Source of the DNA: Glandiceps talaboti | Lineage: Eukaryota > Hemichordata > Enteropneusta > Spengelidae | Reading direction: 5' to 3' | DNA length: 64,000 nt | Assembly (NCBI RefSeq): GCF_964340395.1 | Contig: NC_135558.1 | Coordinates: forward strand, 8,214,001 to 8,278,000 | Shown: positions 14,766 through 29,516 of the stretch, piece after piece | Numbering within the stretch: the first letter of the stretch is position 1 | Layout: each line of letters begins with the position of its first letter | Notes under the pieces: model-generated | The model's input: only the letters and a program-made list of their open reading frames with translations | Database searches by the model: none | What the model was told of the DNA's origin: nothing | Made by a program: the position numbers and the translations under genes

Positions 14766-17700
14766 CTTGAACATAACGTTAAATTTGTACACTTTTCCTA
14801 CCAATTTTTGACCAAAATTTCACCAGCTAAAAATTCTAAGTTGCTTCTTTGGGAAAATAATTGTAAACACAATAAGCTTATATGTTTAACGAAATCAATG
14901 TGTTATGCTTATATTGCACGATAGACAAATTGTTACAGATTTCAATTTGACCACTAAGAAGTCAATGTACTAACATAGAATAACTGTACCTAATTTTATT
15001 TCAAGGTGGGTATATACACAAAACATAAACGTTCAATTCTTTTCGGTGAAGGTAATTCATAGCAAGACACGTTTTCAAGAATTTCAAAGACACTAACGAA
15101 TCCCTAGCTCACCTTTTGTTTCTGGTAAGTATTTTTTATCTCTCACCATTGATGTGACGTGTACTTATACAGACATGGTCAAAATTCACACAGTGACAAT
15201 CATGTAATGGTCTAACAAACGTATATTCCGTTGCATGTATTTAATGGAGCTCTCACTCAGCTTGAAATTACTTTCTTAGAACTCAAAGTTAGGGCCAATC
15301 GCATCACGATATTCTTGATGGGGAAAGATCGATGAAAGCAAATACGAAATGTCTGTTTGCCAATTCCTGATGAGGATCACTTTAGTTGTCACGTGATAGG
15401 GAGGGCTGCAGTAGAGCCTTCAGTTTAAAATGGACTCGATAAATATAGATCGACGGATTCGATTGGTGCACCATGATGTTCTCATCCTTACCCCGTTACG
15501 AGGAACTGTGTGCTTGTATCCATGACAACCTTTGCCAGTTCCTATAAAAATATCGAGTTGTAGTGTTTTCTCCATCAGAGGTCGAATGTTTGTGTTCGTA
15601 ATATAGATAGATTACAACTTCGACGGGAACACCAAATTTTGTGGTACCACAGGTTTTTCTAGTTTCTGAAATATGTATTTATTTCATTGCAATTACTTGG
15701 TTCTCAATCCTGAATGTTAATGTATCCTTACTGTGAGGCAGTGAATTGAGGTAATGGGATTATTGACAATGCAGCTTTTGAAAAAAAACAATACACATGT
15801 AACAGTTGTACGGGGTACTGTGTCAATTTCTTTGTTTTTCATCGATTCGATCATAAAAATAACATGAATGGCAGTTTGAAACAAGTCTGTACATTGATAC
15901 GTGTCTATACAAACCACTATACATAATACTGTAACATTGATTGTCTTCATCAAAAGGGGTGTTGAACATTATGAGCAAAATCAGTGTCAAGTTAACCTTT
16001 CAACCCTGGGTCATTCAGTAATCTGATTGGTCAATCTGATTGGCTCTTAAAAGCGCTTGTGATTACTTCTCATCATTTATCAGTGTTAATCAAATGCAAA
16101 ATATGTATAGCATACGTCAGCTGAACATAACCATGGAAGTGGCGTACTAAAGTTTACGCGAAGGCCAGGACGGAGTAGGAAGAGTTTAGAATTCAGACAA
16201 CTATCAGGAAAAAATCCAAGTTTTTTCCCGTTGATTTTCATCCATTGATCTATTTTTGGTTTTTCTTAGCAAATGTTATAAATTTTACATCATAATCTTG
16301 ATTTGGTTTTGGTTATCTCTGTCAAAACTTTCACTTTACAAGTGGAAATACTACAAAACAATAGTTGTTATCTAAGGTAGGTTTTTGAAATGTTGCAGCA
16401 AAATATCAAAAAAGCTCAAGAAAAGAAAAAACCAAACTAGACCAGAAGGTGTTATCTGTGGTATTTAGGACGATAAAACGTTCTGTTAAATCCTAGATCA
16501 CCCATTGTAGCCCCAGAAATGTCCATCAGCTTGATAGATCAAATGACTTATACAGTTTAAAACACATAAGCAACTCCTAATTCCTAGAACACATCCTAGA
16601 GTGACGCATTTTCATTTTCACGCATATTAGATAATATTATATAATATTGTACTTGGTGCAACCGTTCATAAAAAAACCTAAACATAACTGCTCGACTATT
16701 TAGCAATGAGAATGTTGGCAGTATAAATCTCCCGTTCTCTTTCAATTTTGCATTTCATTTTTACAGGCATTTATGAATGAGACAGCTCACAACTCCTTCA
16801 AAACGATTCTTGACAATGCAAATTTGTTGTCTTTTGTAATGTAGAAAATAGGGAAGAGTCGCATGAAAAAGTAACAAATGCATTTATAAGCATTTACTTA
16901 ATTACCCGACGACTTAAATGAAGCTGTACACTTAATATGCAACGATTCCCTGCCAGGGTTTGTAGCTATTCAGTTTACTGATTACTACGATAAAACTTCC
17001 ACACTTACATTTACAATATACAATCATTGTAATTCAAGTTTTAGATTGTCTAACATATTTTCATCATTGCTACCCACTTACATAAGACTGGGGAGAGGGC
17101 CCCCTTCCGTCAGTTTTCTTTGTCCGCAGTTTAATTTACTCTTTCTTTCAATCAAAACCCTGGCCTGCTCTTTATTACCACAGCCTTGGGCTCACACCAG
17201 CAACTCACCAAGTAAAACTCATCCATGTAAGACACGTGATTGTCTCTTGATGGAAATTAATGATTTTGGTGGAGTAATCAGTTTTGTTACATCAGTAATG
17301 GCTGTATTTGGTTGATGGTCAAATAGCATTCATGCGATAAGTTGCAGAACTGGTGCGAAACAACTGAAGGCCAGATATCTATCACGATCTATCAGGCGAG
17401 TGTCAGTACTGTCCGGCCATCTGTTCACCTTTTCGCTATCTTAGCTATCAATTCTGTCCAATTAGCCTAATGTTAAATGAGGAAGATGGCATTGCACTTT
17501 TAAATCGTATGTCACCCCCCCCCCCAACAAAAAAAATTAAGGACCAATGCAATTTTGTATTGAGTTAAATGAATGGGAACACTGTACGCAGTTGTCGATG
17601 TACTTCATTGTGACGTCATTTGCAACACTGTCAAGCGGTTTCTCACCAGAACTGTTGGGCCACTTGGACCACTTACTTGTCTGTGCTTGTACCAACTAAC

Positions 17701-19079
17701 AAAAACAAGCAAAACACATACAAAAACGTTTATCTATTTATACACGGGCTATTGAAATAATTCGATTATCATTTTGTATACTTACCCATTTTGCAAGTAA
17801 TTGTCATGTACGTAGACAACAGCTGTGAGTTTAAACATTGGACAAACAGTCATTCGCACTTAACATAGAAGTAGTCTAAGAACAAAACTAGTACATTTTC
17901 TACTCTGATTATTTCAATGTAAGGATAGGCGAGTAAATCACCCCTTTGAGGGTCAATTGCTAAGACCAAATGGTACAAAGACAACTGTACTACTCGTTAA
18001 ATATTCATGTATTTACATTCTATGTCTTTCTCTTTGTGTAATCAAAATCTGTCTCGATCCATATACCTCTCTCTGATCTTCAATGAGACACACTGTCTCT
18101 TCTTGTTCACATTTTCCATGAACGTTTACTTCCCTTTGTGTAGATTCCAACGCTAGGACGATTGCTTGCTGGGTATTTTATTCCAACAGACCCAGTTCAT
18201 AAGATATTACGTAAAGAGATTTTTATATCTCATTAGCTTATTCAACAACCTTACTTAATACAGAAAAGTATACGTAGCGGGCTACGATTGTCGTCTGCTG
18301 ACATTTTAAGCGCCAAAACTGCAAAGGTAAATTAGGTACCACGCGCTATATGGCGTATATTTTTAATGTATGTTAACAGTCATTAATAAATAGAAATTAT
18401 TATTGGGATTTTAAATACAGTTTTGAACTTTCAGAAAAACAAGAAATGGTTTTTGAAATACTTTTGACAGGAACGTGCCTCACTAGACACATTCAAGCAT
18501 AATCCTACTACACAACGAAACAGTTATAAACACTGCTAGTGCTGGTCCCGAGTCTTTCCTGTAAAAGAAATTATATATGCAAAAACATTATTTCTTAATT
18601 CCGGTGGAGAGACCTTGAACTTTAAGTTTATGAATAAATTACAATAGCACTAATGTTCTCACTACTACAAATTTCAGGTAAACAGTATCTGAATAACATT
18701 ATGGTCAATACTCATACAAGTTCACCGCTAATGTACAAATGTATATGTGTCCATAACTCATCTGAAATTTATGGCCATGGACGTACGCGTCTTAACCCCG
18801 AAAAACGATTTTTCGCAAACGGGACGCATTACTCACATTTGTATTATTTGAGGTGTTATGCAAACATGTTTGTTGAACTATTAATGTTCGATACTTGTTA
18901 TTTGTTTTAATAAAGTGGACAATATTTTTGTTTTTGAAATACAGTTAACAAATAGTCACAAACGTCATTTTTGAATGCACAAGTTCTACACAAGTGTGTA
19001 AAATGAAGAACAAGTCTTTGTAGAAGAAACAATCTCTTACACTCGTTTAATAGCATTCATATCAAGTGTAAAGGTATAC
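14766..19079. other. No gene seen
   Basis: Mostly unique AT-rich DNA. Notable sites are a pair of ATTGG (reverse CCAAT) boxes near 16025-16042 and a full CRE TGACGTCA at 17611-17618. No exon could be supported. Confidence 0.4.
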
Positions 19080-20130
19080 TATTTCAATTGGTTTATTTAT
19101 AAGCCTGGCTACATTTTGTGTGTAAAATATTGACTCATAAAGAGTCAAGGTCAGGGTCAAATGTAAAGATACTAAGTGAAAGTTACATCTGATAATGTAT
19201 GGATAAATGCTGGAATCAAGTGCCTGTGACTTGAACTAATGTACAAATGGTGTACTTTTCCACCAAATATTGACAACATTCAGTAAGAAGGGCTATCAAC
19301 AGTAACACGAGGCATGCCTCTTTGTCCTTTGTTCTGTATCACCTTTGGACAAGGTTTGGACAAAGTGTACAGATAGCGCAATATGTGAGAAATTGTTTGA
19401 TTTTGGAATTGACCCTGAATGTCAAGGTCATAGGACATGGTCGTGGTCGTGGTCTTAAAGGAAAGCTTGCTTGCCCATGATAACATAGGACTTGACACTA
19501 GAATGCTCTCTATGTATTATAGTTTTGTGAGTTATGCAGTAAAATATGATTTCTACCACAAATATGGCTGTCATTCAATCATTGTCATGGAGGTTTGGTT
19601 GACAGAAAGGTAACAGGATTAGATACTGCAATGAATTCTAGTCTTTATGTCTTATGTTTCAGGAGCTGTTGCACAAATAGTGGATATTTACATCAAATAT
19701 GGCTGCCATGCACTTATATGTGATCACCAAAATTACGACATGTGTATATTTCCATCGTTATTTATAAACCGTACATAAGATCTTATAAATGATTGGCCAA
19801 ATGTCAACAATATGAAAGAAATAGATTGATTTTGGTAAGTGACCCTGAAGGTCAAGGTCAATTTCTTACGTGAAAGTTTGCACCTGAAAATAAGGGGCAG
19901 GACACTTTTACAATGAAATATGACCATCAGTAAAAAATTGATATCAACATCAAAAGTAATCCTTGTGTGTATTTTTAAATAAACACCTGAAAGTGTCTGT
20001 GATATGCAAGAATTAACTCGAGTTTGATAACTGGCCCTGACGTTCAAGTTCAAAGTTCAAAGTTCGGGTCTTAAAAGAAAGATTGCATCAGATAATATGG
20101 TGGGTAGACACTTGAAAGGAGTGTCTATGT
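19080..20130. repeat. Diverged tandem repeats with AAGGTCA motifs
   Basis: Four or so diverged segments share GACCCTGAAKGTCAAGGTCA-like words (near 19140, 19410, 19845 and 20035), each followed by a TTAAAGGAAAG/GTGAAAG-like word and spaced roughly 190-430 bp. No coding capacity is seen. The family is unknown to me. Confidence 0.55.
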
Positions 20131-20607
20131 ATTGCTTATGCCATAAATATTAATTTTGCAATATTTATCCGAATACAATGTCAGACATTAATTATTCAAT
20201 ATAATTGCCACTGTGCAATATTCTGGTGTTCATGTATTAAAGCAGGAAGAAACCGGAGTACCAGGGGAAACATGCATGACTCAGTAGTTCAATATGCAAA
20301 ACTATTATCATTTTATATTTTGAAAGAGGTCTAAAGAAACATGAATTATTACATAAAAATGAGTAACTCGTCATTGTCATCTTTAAAAATAAATTTCGCA
20401 CTCCTAAATATAAATATTCCTAATAAAATATCAAATTGAAGAATTTTCGAAGGCGTGTATGCATGACTCTGCATAATACATTTTGGGAATGATGTCAAAT
20501 GACATCTGCTGGACAGTATAAAGGAACATCTTTGAAATCAGAAAATTTAACTGTGTTAAAATCACTAGAAATGTTCATCAGCTTGGTAGGTCAGGTGACA
20601 GATTATA

Positions 20608-20940
20608 ATGCACAAGCAGTTCAAAGTGGTTTAGCATTGCCAATAGCATACAGGCAGTTCAAAGGTTTTCAGCATTGCCAGATCGAAAGCTTTTAATACT
20701 AAAACACTTTGAACTGCTTGTGCGTTACTGGCAATGCTAAAAACTTTGAACTGCTCATGCGTTAGCCTGGGCAGGGTACATACATTATTAGCAATGCAAA
20801 AAACCTTTAAACTGTTTGTGCGCTACTGGCAATGCTAAACACTTTGAACTGCTTTTGCGTTACTGGCAATGCTAAAAAATACCTTTGAACTGCTTGTGCG
20901 TTAGCGTCGGCAGGGTACATACATTATTAGCAATGATATG
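20608..20940. repeat. Mixed inverted and direct repeat cluster
   Basis: Two copies of a unit in one orientation (GCAGTTCAAAG...TTAGCATTGCC, 20608-20690) are followed by four or five copies in the opposite orientation (GGCAATGCTAAA...CTTTGAACTGC, 20700-20920). A longer word, GGCAGGGTACATACATTATT, appears twice (about 20770 and 20911). The structure could form large hairpins. Confidence 0.75.
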
Positions 20941-22489
20941 TTATAACATGTGCAAGTCAATGTAAAAATCAATGACAAAGGGTAAAATTGAGACAAAAGA
21001 ACTATATTCATTTTTGAAAAAAATAGAATTTATGAATACTGAAAAAATAAAGTGAAATAGTTGTTTCCACTTCTGAATGATTGTAATGTAACTAGAAAGT
21101 ATTATGAGGTTACTACAGTGATATGTGATTGATAATTTCAATAAATATAAAAATAGTGTATCATCCTGTCCAGACTATCAAGTCTCTATTAAATTAATAA
21201 CTGCAGTAAAGAAACATGTAGTAATATGATCACTCGAATTTACAAATAGTGAATAACATATATTGAAGACAAATAAGGGATTGTGCTTCTGGAGGGTAGT
21301 ATTAATATATTAAGTTTTTTCCTCATTACGTTTATTTTAGTATCTGTCAGTGTGTGAAGACATATATGATGGCGATAAACAAATGTTAATTCACACAGAC
21401 CCCCATGATAATACTGTCTAGACAATATTGTGTTAAAACATGTTTTATGACACTGGTGATTTTTCATGTCGTAATCCACAGACATGGTAATGGCGGCTTC
21501 TGTTAATTTGAACATAAAAATCTGTTTTAAATTAGCAATTCCCACGGCATAGATAGATGGCTGTGATATACAGGATAAACGTAGTGTCTGGGTAAACGAT
21601 TTAATGGAGGAGCTACACACGGCAGACGACGAACTATGACTTTGGTAATTTGGTATATATCTCAAAAGAAATAAACTGGTACATGCTTTAATACTTCGAC
21701 ACTTTTGTACTTTCCCGCCAAATAATATTCTAGCATCCCATTTGATGACGTCAGAGATATTGTAATTAGGCCTACTGGGATTATGTAGACATTCTTAGTG
21801 TATATTTCAATGTATTCCAATACTGAATGGTCACAGCTGAAAACCAGGCATATAATTTGGTACAATATCAGCAATTTATAATTGACAGACATTTCATAAT
21901 ATTATCAATAAAGATTACACACAAACACCACTTACACAGTATCAACTCTGTATTTAGTTAATGATATAAACAGTAACAGCATGCACACTACTGCAGTTAC
22001 AATAGACATGAGGTATAATTTCTTGAAGTTCAAACAAAATCCATGGTCAGCAGCCAACTGAACTGTTTCTTTCATGCAGTTACTGTTTGTATCATTAACA
22101 AAATAAAGAATCCACACTGTGTATGTGATGTTTGTGTGTTATCGTTTTGTATGCAAGTGTTTTTGATACATGCATATATAGTCATTATTTATAAATATAA
22201 CATTTAATCTAAATTTGTATATATATTGTCAAAACTCATAATAACAGTGCTGTCAATCAAATTCTATTATTTCATATCTGAATCCTATTTTTCCAAACAT
22301 GTATTTTTTTGTATCGATGGTAATAATTTCTGAAGTCCACATTTGTTCGAAATTACATGTACAACAAAAGCCAAGTAAATATGCATTGTCATAATTTATC
22401 GTCTGGCACAGAACGACGAATGTCTTATTACCATTTTGCTACGTTTATCGCCTGCTACGACAAACTTCCAGTAACATTTCAAACGTTAA

Positions 22490-22830
22490 ACGTAAAGGTA
22501 ATTAGGGCAAAGAAAATGTAACAATGCTTGTAAGATTTTTGGTGTGCCAGAAGAAGAAATGTAACAGTATTAGTACGATTTGTGTTGACTCAGATGATAA
22601 AATGTACCAATGTTAAGATTATTGTGATAGCTTTGTCGAGCTATACAATAAAATGTAGCAATGTTAGTAACATTTTTGATAAACCAGACAATGAAATGTA
22701 GCAATGTTAGTAAGATTTTTGTTAAACCAGACAATGAAATGTAGCAATGTTAGTAAGATTTTTGTTAAACCAGACAATGAAATGAAGCAATATTTGTAAC
22801 ATTTTTGTCTAGAAAGACAATATTCTAGTT
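22490..22830. repeat. 43-bp minisatellite
   Basis: About six to seven units of 43 bp, or diverged relatives, contain GTAAGATTTTTGTTAAACCA and GAAATGTAGCAATGTTA. Three central units (22660-22790) are nearly identical; outer units are diverged. Confidence 0.85.
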
Positions 22831-25800
22831 TAGATTGCAACAACTGGTTTCTCATTGTACGTGTTGTCTTTTGAGTCTGTCTGCAGCGAAATATGCAAAT
22901 TAATTGGATGTTTGGATTTTAGCCATATCGTCTGGGTTACGATGGGTTATAATTACTCTCAGTGTCACATCAAGACCCCCTACAGCTTCTCTACTCAAGA
23001 GTTATCATTGAGTTTCACAAAGCAACCCGTTTAGTTTGATATATGGGTATCTACAAACAGTCAAGTAAAACCGGGTAACGCTAGGAATAACGAGCGTCGA
23101 AAAAACAAAATAAAGTAATCCGTACACCATTAAAGAAAATGGAATAATGAAAAGTTAATTATCAAGAGGTGAACGACTTTCATCTATAAAGAGAAATAAG
23201 TCGTAAGCGAAGTACTCAAAAGCGTTCGACGAGGGACTCGGTGATTATTTGTGATAATATGTCTTTTGTTCAGGGAGCTATAAATGCTGTAATATCGACT
23301 ACGTAGAACTTGAACCGTGGCTAGACAGAAACAACGCATTCTCATTTTAACTTTTCAGACAGGTCACAAATGACGCAAAACCTTTTATAATTATGTTATG
23401 AGCGATTTTTTTTTTCACGCTGAAGTGGTGTCAGTAAAATGAAATGATCAAATGAGAAAAATCAACTATATGTCGAACGTAATATTTGCCATCGTGGAGG
23501 TGTTTATGAAAAAAGTGAGACCATTAGCGAGAATGAAGAAAATACAGTATCATAAATGAATTCACATTGTTGGATCTCTGAAAAGAGCTCGAGGTATCGT
23601 GAAAAAAGAAAAACAGATGTAAATACATATCCAGCAAGATGATATATTTTAAAGTTAGTTCCTTGCATGCTATCGTAGATGATATGCAGTTCAACATTTA
23701 CTTTATAGTTGAAGTTTTATATGGATGACGCAGAGACATGACGCGGGGTATAATTTTCATGAAATACTTGTATTGTAAAGTATACAACTTTTTTTAGCGT
23801 GAATATATTTATTCATTTGACTTGACCACTCCAGTACTGAGCAGACACAATAAATGGGTAACAAAAATGTTCAGACATTGTGCATACAGACGACTTGTCC
23901 ACCAAACAGGTGTCATGGGATATTTTTTATCTCCCATGGGGAAATGGTACAGACACTTTTTATGATTTGAAAAGAAATCTGTTCACTTTTAGACCAAATT
24001 GTCAATATGAATTCAGATCATTTGACCAGTTGCATGCATATAATCTAAAAGAAAATTGAAACATGACAAAAATTTATATGAAAACGTAAAAAAATTTGGC
24101 GCGAAATTCCTTGCTACAGAAAGTATTGCGTCATACATAGTGTCCGGTTTCTGGGGTATGATCTCAAAGTATTAATCGAAACATTTTTGGTAGGAAACAA
24201 CATGCTGTTAGATAATTTGACGTTATTCTGTAATATTTAGGAAGAGATGGAATTATAAATTTTAATTCATGGCAAAATTTGAGACCAGAATGTGACCATA
24301 TTTCTAAAAAAAAACACACCCTAAAATAGCGCCAAATATGCTGAAATACAACTGAAAATTTAGCGTTTTGCATGTCTTTGGTTCAAAATAAACGACACAC
24401 TTTTGGGGACATTTACCTGACGGTCTATTTGTTGTGCTAAAAGAGGTGTACGGAAATGCCGCGATTCATGGTTATAAGTACGGCATATTTGGTGACACTG
24501 TACAGTGAATGTACACTGTTGAGAAGTACACAAGTCATACATGTACGATAAGAAACGAACTAGAGTGAGATATACATTTTTTGAAAGTGAAGACTACGTA
24601 CAAGTTTTCAACGAAGAACGTTAACAAAACAGACATGACAATATCATATTTCGAATAAAATGTAACGTCATTTCCGAGGTGTCTAAACAAAGTAAACCCG
24701 ACGAGAGCGCTATACAAAAATGTATATAGCAACAGAAATGCATCACGTCATCGTCACGCCAAGCTTTCATTCCTGCCTGGCAGACGATCTGAAAAACAAA
24801 GTAAATGAGTGGCTACAGTGTGAGGGCGACAATCACACACAAGTACCTTGGTTAAAACAGTAACAACTCATGAGTCACCCATCTATAGCACCTCGACTGG
24901 CAGGGTGACTGTGTAAACCTGGAAATTTTCGAAAAAGACTTATGTTTGCGCACTTCGCTGGACACCAAAAACCCAAAAATAAGTAGTGACTAAAATGCCT
25001 TCTAGTACATGTACACAACATACAAGTCTGGTAATTAGTAAAAATCAGTCTTTGAGAACTAGCTGACGACAGTAAAATCACAAATATCTACAGCAAGATG
25101 ATATATTTACAGTATATAATGAAGTATTGACAATCATCTTTTATTTTACATTCTTTGAGAAACATACAAGTGTCCAGACTTAGACAAAACTATGCATTAT
25201 GGTAAAATGTACGAGTTTATTGATATCTCCGAGTTAAAAATATCAATCTCTAGTCAGTGAATAAACCTGACCATGATTTCAATATCACTAGTGAGATTTA
25301 TTGTATCGACTAAAAATAAAGACCTCCTTTGTTCTCCTATCTGCTCCTTCTAATCATAATTCCCCTCCAACCTTAAAATTATGAACTAAACTATATAACC
25401 TGACTAACCCAAACACTAAATATTTGTTTTTCCTTTTCTTTCTGTTTCTTTTCTTCTGAAGACTTAATGTGTGTCTTGTGATTCTCAAACTCGAAGGTCA
25501 AGAGGCCCTAAGCCTCAGAGGAAGTTTTACCATCTTGACTTTTCCAAAATATTTCAAAACTAGTTCCACTTCCTCTCTTTGTTGTCTGTGAAACTAGTGT
25601 ATACTAATCCTAGTCAACTCTGCCAAAAAGTGAAAGACCACTGAAAAACTTTGACATAATTGTTGCATATATTCATGAGCTCAGTAAGTCCTGTCATGGT
25701 CCGTTTTGATACTATGACCACAACCTATACTACCTTTTTGGATCAACATGCTAATAGACAACCTCTTTGTTTACTTGCTAGGTGGCACTGCAGCAATGAA

Positions 25801-25837
25801 GTTATTGAAAATATGATGTAGTAGCAGTGCATGTCAT
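22831..25837. other. No gene seen
   Basis: AT-rich unique DNA with many short minus-strand frames but no recognisable motif. No RNA gene or element ends were seen. Confidence 0.4.
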
Positions 25838-26089
25838 AATAGGGAACTTGCAATCCAGACAGAGCATGCTCAGATGCAAAGGACTATGGGATTATCTGTG
25901 GTTATCATAATACCTAACCTGGAGCTACTGATAAAATTAACCTCCCACAATGGTCAGGGTCACTATGAATTGATCATTTGTGGTTACAAACAATGTATCA
26001 ACATTGTTTACAATACGAATTGATTAGTATTTATTATCACTTTTCCCATGATGCAACATTCAACATGGCGGGTTTGCAAGTTCCCTATT
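25838..26089. mobile_element. Inverted-repeat element downstream of URM1
   Basis: About 252 bp is bounded by AATAGGGAACTTGCAA at the left and its exact reverse complement TTGCAAGTTCCCTATT at the right. There is no coding capacity. It lies 160 bp beyond the URM1 stop codon, so it could contribute the 3' UTR end of that gene; a minus-strand AATAAA lies inside it. Confidence 0.55.
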
Positions 26090-26250
26090 GTGATAATACA
26101 ATCAACACAGCACAGGAAAATTTGATATCATAGAAAAAAAATTGCTGTACTTCATGATCAGTTATTGGACAAAGATGTCACATGATACAATGTTGATGAT
26201 GTTAACTATACATATATTTACATAAATTAACATTTATAATAAACTTGGTT

Positions 26251-29200
26251 TCATCCTCCATGTAATGTTGATATAAACACTATTGTATCGTTGTCTTCTA
26301 TTTCATATTCTAATTCACCCTGTAAAAAAATAAACCAATAGTTAAAAACAGAATAAATGCTCTACGATCATCTGCTGTGGCCTACCCAAAGAAGATGTCA
26401 GTCAGTCTTAATCTGCTAGTACGCCCTCTAGTGGCAGCAAGTGGACAGGCTAACTGCTCAAGTTGAAATATTCCACAAATGCTTATGTAAAACTCAAAAT
26501 GCTTTCATAAACGTTTTCGTATTTTGCAGCTGTATGAAATTGTTTAAAACAATTTCAGAAAATGCCTGTCATGTATTATGTAAATAGTAATTATACAGGA
26601 GAATAAAACGAGGTGAAATATTTCAAGAGATGTAACTCAAAGTATGGTTTCCCAGTAAATAATGCTCAAATATTATTCTTGAGTTCACCGAAGGGGTAGG
26701 GGTGCAAGAGAAACATGAAGACCTTGTCACTGTTGCATGGAGTCAAAATAATTGATTTGGTTGATTATCAAGAGAGGGGACAGTGCAAAGCTATATTCTC
26801 TGTGAATCAGAGATTGACACTATCAGGGACTATTTTCTGCCTGAGTTTGGGCAAACATTTGGTAAAACTACACACATATACACAATACCTGGTTTTTGCT
26901 ACAGTTAGTACAATGTAGGCAAAAATGAATGGGGTGAATCATCCTTGGGCTATAATGTTTACAAAATGAAGAATTCTGCACAATGAAAAATGTCGACAAT
27001 ATATTGTACATATTATCGTAAGAATCCATGAATTGATGTATTGATCAACAAAGTACAATAACTGTACTTACCATTAACTCCCAGTCAGCATCATTGATAA
27101 GGACCAGTATACCAGGTCTTCTGTTGATGTAAAAAATAAATAAAGACACAGATAAATATCTGTATATCTCAATATGCACTGTTCCTGTTATCAAAAAGAC
27201 AAAAGACTCTTTTAGTTTGGCCACTAGGTGTGCTGTCTTGAAAGATAAGGACCAGTATACCAGGTTGTGTGTTGATGTAAACAAATAAAGACACAGATAA
27301 CAATATGTATATCTCAATATGTCATGTGCCAGATAACAATATGTATATCTCAATATGCCATGTGCCAGTTATCACAAAGACAAAAGAATTTTTTAGTTTG
27401 ACCACTAGGTGTGCTGTCTAGAAGTAACACATGGAACAGAAGTGAGAACCAGAACAGTTGAAATTGACAATTGTGTTTTTTAGTGTTTCACTTTTCAATG
27501 GCATTATTAGTTAGATCAAATCGTTTTCATTTTCAAAGATGTGGTTTTTCTTAGGAACTCAAAATGTTTCTTTACATTTATGTATTGTCCCACCAATATT
27601 GGTAAGTATGATTCAAATTTCAGTTTTCATTTTCTTTAATTTGAGGCACTTAAGGACATGATACTTCTTTCAAAAACTGCTGACAAGTAAGTAACTGTAA
27701 TAGTGTAATGCTACTAATCAGTGACTACTATGACATGCAGTCTGGAACATCTCCGGATTGATATAGTTATGGAAATTGGGATAAAAGAAAACTATGAATT
27801 TTCTGTATTCGTCCCAATCGAGACAAAACATTTGAATTAAATTACAGCGTTGAGATACATTGTTAGCTGGTCATACGTCCAAGTCCTCGCCTCATCAACT
27901 TGTCTTGACGATAGGCAAACTAGTTCATGTCATGAGATGTCTACTGTACAAGGATATAGCTGACTATAATACTACAGTATCTGATGAATAAAACCTATTA
28001 AACAACAAATACTCAACCAGTTTTTACTCAAGTTCAAGTCTAGAAGTACTACAGGTAACCCTACTGTACTTACACTGTTTCACCTTGTAGGAATAACTCT
28101 GGTCTTTCTTTTAGTAAATTGTCTTTTATCCAAACCAGTAATTTCTTAATTGTCCCTGTAAGTGTAAATAAAGACAATGACATGCTTCAGAACTGGAAAT
28201 TGACTGCTGTATTAATCCTCTTTCTACCAGGGGGTGGGGGTGTTGGTGGGGGTGGGGTGTGTGTGGATGGGGGTATCTGTTTGTACACAAAAAACTACAA
28301 GTTGGGTAATACATGATTTCACTTTCTCAGTTTTGTACATGGTCACCAGTATGCACACAAATCAAAGACAACATTTTTCATTGTTGATCAAAATGCTAAA
28401 ACTGGATTTCCTTGAAAGTCACCACACAGTGAGAAATAGGGAACACCAAATGTTGGTGTGTAACTAGAAACTGTATCGTGTCAGTGACATGTCAAATGGC
28501 TTAGAGGGCATGGGGATTGTGAGTCACCACACAGTAAGAGATAGGGCAACACCAAATGTTGGTGCACAGTATAAGCTGACCTATGACTGAGACCAAATAA
28601 AATCAATTTTTTTGGTGATAATATACTAATGTTCATCTATTGATGGAAGTTAATAGGTGATAGCTTATCACATTATGTTTAGACCAAGACCATAGTCTGA
28701 GGTTTAGAATTACATAAGATCTAGGTTTACTAGCCATGAAAGAGTGATTCTGTCTATCAACAATGCAGTGTTTTATTGCTGAAGATTTCAAGTGTACATT
28801 ATCATATTTCGAACACAGCAGAACCAATGACGTTACAGACATGTGTTGTCTTGACATAGTCGTGCATTGTTGTGACTTACTAGAATGATTAGAGTATATA
28901 TTCCATATTTTTTGTTGAACCTGGCTTGTGCATGGTATAAGTATTCTTGTATCTGTTCAGTAATGACAGGAACTTACATGGTTTATTTGACTTGTCCAGT
29001 GTTACACTGTGTTTCTTGACCTTGTCAAATAACAACTCAGCTCCACCACTAAAATTATAGAAAAGAATATACTAATGATTAATGCAATTGAACATTCACC
29101 ATGATTAGTAGGACAAGCTGATTTTTATACATCATACAGGCTATTCACCTCACTGATTAACAAAGTGATGACAATGAGTTGACTTTGTAATGCTATACTT

Positions 29201-29418
29201 TGCTAAACTAATCAATTTCAAGAATCAAGAAACTGTCCCTTTATATGTATACACCCCTATTGAATTATGACAAACCCTACGGTAACCATTAATCCCATAT
29301 CATGAATGAAACAAATATCAGACTTCTACTAGTTCTAGAGCTAAAAGAGAATGAGTTTAGGCTACTTCACATACAAAATACCCTTGAGTATATTTTGGAA
29401 GCATGTGTATGTGTGTGT

Positions 29419-29516
<98 letters not shown>

